This document shows, piece after piece, positions 63,701 through 64,000 of a DNA stretch of 64,000 bases. Every line of letters begins with the position of its first letter. Position 1 is the stretch's first letter. This DNA is from Gammaproteobacteria bacterium (GTDB taxonomy: Bacteria > Pseudomonadota > Gammaproteobacteria > SZUA-152). The notes under the pieces were generated by a model. That model was not told the origin of the DNA and did not search any database. It saw only the letters and a list, made by a program, of their open reading frames with translations. The stretch lies in assembly GCA_032250735.1 (NCBI GenBank), contig JAVVEP010000001.1:186001-250000 (forward strand). Direction: 5' to 3'. The position numbers and the translations under genes were made by a program.

Positions 63701-63851
63701 CCACATAAGGTGGCACCGCGCAATCGTCATGGGACGTGATCGCCCAGGTCTGGGCCTGATCATTGGGATCGAATTCGATCTCGATCGTGTAGCGTGGGTC
63801 TTTGTCTTCGGAGAAATTGAAATCCGCAAAGGCGAGGTTGTCATTCCTCAT
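57774..63851 (-). CDS. Phage tail-tip / receptor-binding protein with 54-residue repeats
   Basis: 2025 residues. The N-terminal ~650 residues (MRNDNLAFADFNFSEDKDPRYTIEIEF) resemble central tail-tip proteins of siphophages, with domains such as GKKFIEEQLLRLGGCFMRVRNDGQLEL. Next comes a Gly-rich collagen-like zone (GGGTFMEGVPGVAGGNGGNG, about 790-880) and a fibronectin-like part (about 960-1050). Residues about 1090-1620 hold eight or so copies of a 54-residue repeat opening with SKSGSIGGW and containing VAHLELNP-SGIWMGADL. The last ~180 residues look like a laminin-G/lectin-like receptor-binding domain (FYVDGVLGGTITGW). Its start overlaps the upstream gene's stop (ATGA). Confidence 0.82.
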   Translation of the reverse strand: MRNDNLAFADFNFSEDKDPRYTIEIEFDPNDQAQTWAITSHDDCAVPPYVGTNVVWDVIRAKGISASSQKLTPIKGWSSIGSINFSLVDADREVTNLISAQLAAGRGLRHKVVRVWMGGKGMVWDSYIQTETQIITDESFKGGLRDFNCSDVQRLTRQNVFENRETNLRASITDTDTVLPVYSTSDIEFNTHGSSYTDAPNETVIYVDVDKETVRATDKVDVAISLIGSDISFSAADNSINSVATDLSVFSSGQQLIITGSALNDVAFTIAPTGPAANKILVLESVTTEAAGANVNVLADVQFYNCTRGALNTRAVAHEINTSDAPDRRTKVTENIYIEMPLVKMLLAMLTGNVEGQAQPFPSNWTLGIDTKWVATASFLGIGADLWDTSNDVLGFTAHFQKLSKRDGKKFIEEQLLRLGGCFMRVRNDGQLELRRFGRVAPDSAYVAVLNDNNVAKGGWGNLKQDFEQIHNVFTFHWNPDSTTGKPNRHQTLFDPDSVLVHGATSPMEFSFEGLTGYTHTQATLAGLRDSARDMHAGGPLLMTVKGMPHLNVLECGDIVRCQTSAVRDPITGGDLDRSFIILGTRKNWMTGEVVLVLFGSSQAAAPIADAANAILPDGFYEAGTDITTVTTGAYVGPVWHITADSTLVGHADANNLSAIYSFNGSVTLDPGVTLYIDDNVQLRIKEWTRNGTVDGVGRGLPGAVAVPPVSTSNRFTLASPGAIGVTESGGSVNYRHRSGGGFRADSWRGGVVEGSWTSLPVFDIRWDGANLVGLPSDLRGTPGSSGGGTFMEGVPGVAGGNGGNGPAALIIVAQNIYEGAAGSYNLSGGDGAEGSDHVVNGSRTMRAGAGAGGAPSGLLAVIDGPGFAFITLTADQGLSPTVGTVLDAGYVPHAPYGTTTSHYVGMPVGSRADANLRIQHLRDDSIAPEPDPPSETGRALSINVQVQQATKNGLNIIGLELSVDPPTDTNYRASRLYIKLQGTDSWTLVGDAAGNEEKVVWVPADAATYNIKAHPIAINGNVSDAYIEDSYTVQATAGIVVIGSGNQVQTSDTVGEVTNGQGLIIGGNAIVGYSPTGAEKTRIDASTGKITAVDVNLTGSITALAGSIGGWLITSAKLSVGSGVAHLELNPTSGIWMGADLIASAPFSVTPAGVLTSKSGSIGGWNIAAAKLSIGSGVAHLELNPASGIWMGADLIADAPFSVTPAGALTSKSGSIGGWNIAAAKLSIGSGVAHLELNPASGIWMGADLIADAPFSVTPAGALTSKSGSIGGWSIVADKLSIGSGVAHLELNPASGIWMGADLIANAPFSVTPAGALTSKSGSIGGWNIAAAKLSIGSGVAHLELNPASGIWMGADLIADAPFSVTPAGALTSKSGSIGGWSIVADKLSIGSGVAHLELNPASGIWMGADLIANAPFSVTPAGALTSKSGSIGGWNIAAAKLSIGSGVAHLELNPASGIWMGADLIANAPFSVTPAGALTSKSGSIGGWTLSATNLSSSGLIITSGAAPSIRAGQTGFNGGTGFFLGYDAAKWKFSVGVSGGNRLTWDGTTLAVTGTIYATAGTIGGWDITAGKLSTGLGVAHLELNPTTGIWMGADLIANAPFSVTPAGALTTKAGTIGGWSIGASTIKSANNRVILDAGNQRIQLQNAAGTTYVRSDAEGILGVHATLGTVFKLPTDGSIPLFASGIINSTIFNITSSGILRTSSTVGDGSANGQGILANDTGLYGYKANSATPVFRLSSTDGKITALDALLTGGGITLSAGGAIKSTGKVVGAGAGFFLGYDGGAYQFDVGDHDAKKSIHFNGTDLVVGENTKLLGASAYDNDSVYIHELMRSPSNYITGTALDGSVTSVPSTSIQILTMATLDSEAWCSLEQQLMLASNGFLWTVNRKFKTKVRFYQNAMDSGRHWSVTTGSTLGTHTLGFIVQDGVLMGEANRGATQTRTSAIATLLINTDYLLEVEYIAATYTANFYVDGVLGGTITGWGLMPSVSSAEIFRIHGKTVTAGSSWAAMRVGELKVLYGQ
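59448..60218. repeat. Exactly periodic 324-bp repeat inside the tail gene
   Basis: Every base from 59448 to 59894 equals the base 324 positions further (59772-60218), giving 2.4 perfect copies. Each 324-bp unit holds two 162-bp (54-codon) modules, one with GGWNIAAAKL and one with GGWSIVADKL. Diverged 162-bp modules flank the block from about 59020 to 60560. Confidence 0.95.
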
Positions 63852-64000
63852 ACCGCGCGCACCCGGAAGCTGATGCGGAACGTCATGGTGGTCCCATGCC
63901 GCGCCTCTTTGTAGTCACCGACACGCTTGACTGAGATGGGATCTACCGGCACGGCAGCGGTGCCGTAACGATCAAACGTAAACACTTCACCACCGTCCGT
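63848..64000 (-). CDS. Phage tail protein (C-terminal fragment)
   Basis: The frame enters from the right edge and gives the last 50 residues (TDGGEVFTFDRYGTAAVPVD ... FRISFRVRAV). It stops in ATGA with the start of the tail-tip gene, typical of packed phage operons. No family can be named from this fragment; a tail-assembly role is inferred from its neighbour. Confidence 0.65.
   Translation of the reverse strand, partial: TDGGEVFTFDRYGTAAVPVDPISVKRVGDYKEARHGTTMTFRISFRVRAV

Overview
The window is chromosomal DNA from a gammaproteobacterium, not Enterobacterales. Evidence: a complete dcw cell-wall/division cluster in the gammaproteobacterial order, meso-diaminopimelate-type MurE, a type A RNase P RNA, DciA and a LytM protein where Enterobacterales have secM, and the type IV pilus set pilDCB/pilA/pilRS next to coaE-zapD-yacG. 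The genus cannot be fixed from this sequence; the layout suits Chromatiales- or Pseudomonas-like lineages.

Layout. 1-3132: end of ybeY, corC and lnt, with a 290-bp nested inverted-repeat element between corC and lnt. 3267-5276: Glu/Leu/Phe/Val dehydrogenase, then rnpB. 5644-24777: the dcw cluster, all on the plus strand and mostly overlapping by a few bases: mraZ, rsmH, ftsL, ftsI, murE, murF, mraY, murD, ftsW, murG, murC, murB, ddlB, ftsQ, ftsA, ftsZ, then lpxC. A promoter with MraZ-type boxes precedes it. 25133-32345: dciA (minus), a LytM peptidase, secA, argJ and a Nudix-ThiE fusion that ends inside a heptamer tandem repeat. 32450-38145 (minus): yacG, zapD, coaE, pilD, pilC, pilB.

38426-50057 is an AT-richer island placed between pilB and pilA: glycosyltransferases, an AsnB-type amidotransferase, two methyltransferases, a polysaccharide pyruvyl transferase, a Wzx-type flippase and, directly downstream of pilA, a large multi-membrane-span GT-C/TPR protein resembling pilin glycosylation enzymes. 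pilA follows with a sigma-54 type promoter, then pilR and pilS, whose products would activate that promoter. 54140-56410 holds a PP0621-like membrane protein, a response-regulator phosphatase and endonuclease V.

From about 56,480 to the right edge is one end of a prophage: a MuA-like DNA-binding protein lacking the catalytic domain, two small unknown genes, a 2025-residue tail-tip/receptor-binding protein with a nearly identical 54-residue repeat array, and the end of an upstream tail gene.

The strongest unexplained items are the nested palindrome between corC and lnt, the catalytic-domain-less MuA-like protein behind its own promoter and palindrome, the exactly periodic repeat in the tail gene, and the glycan island at the pilin locus.
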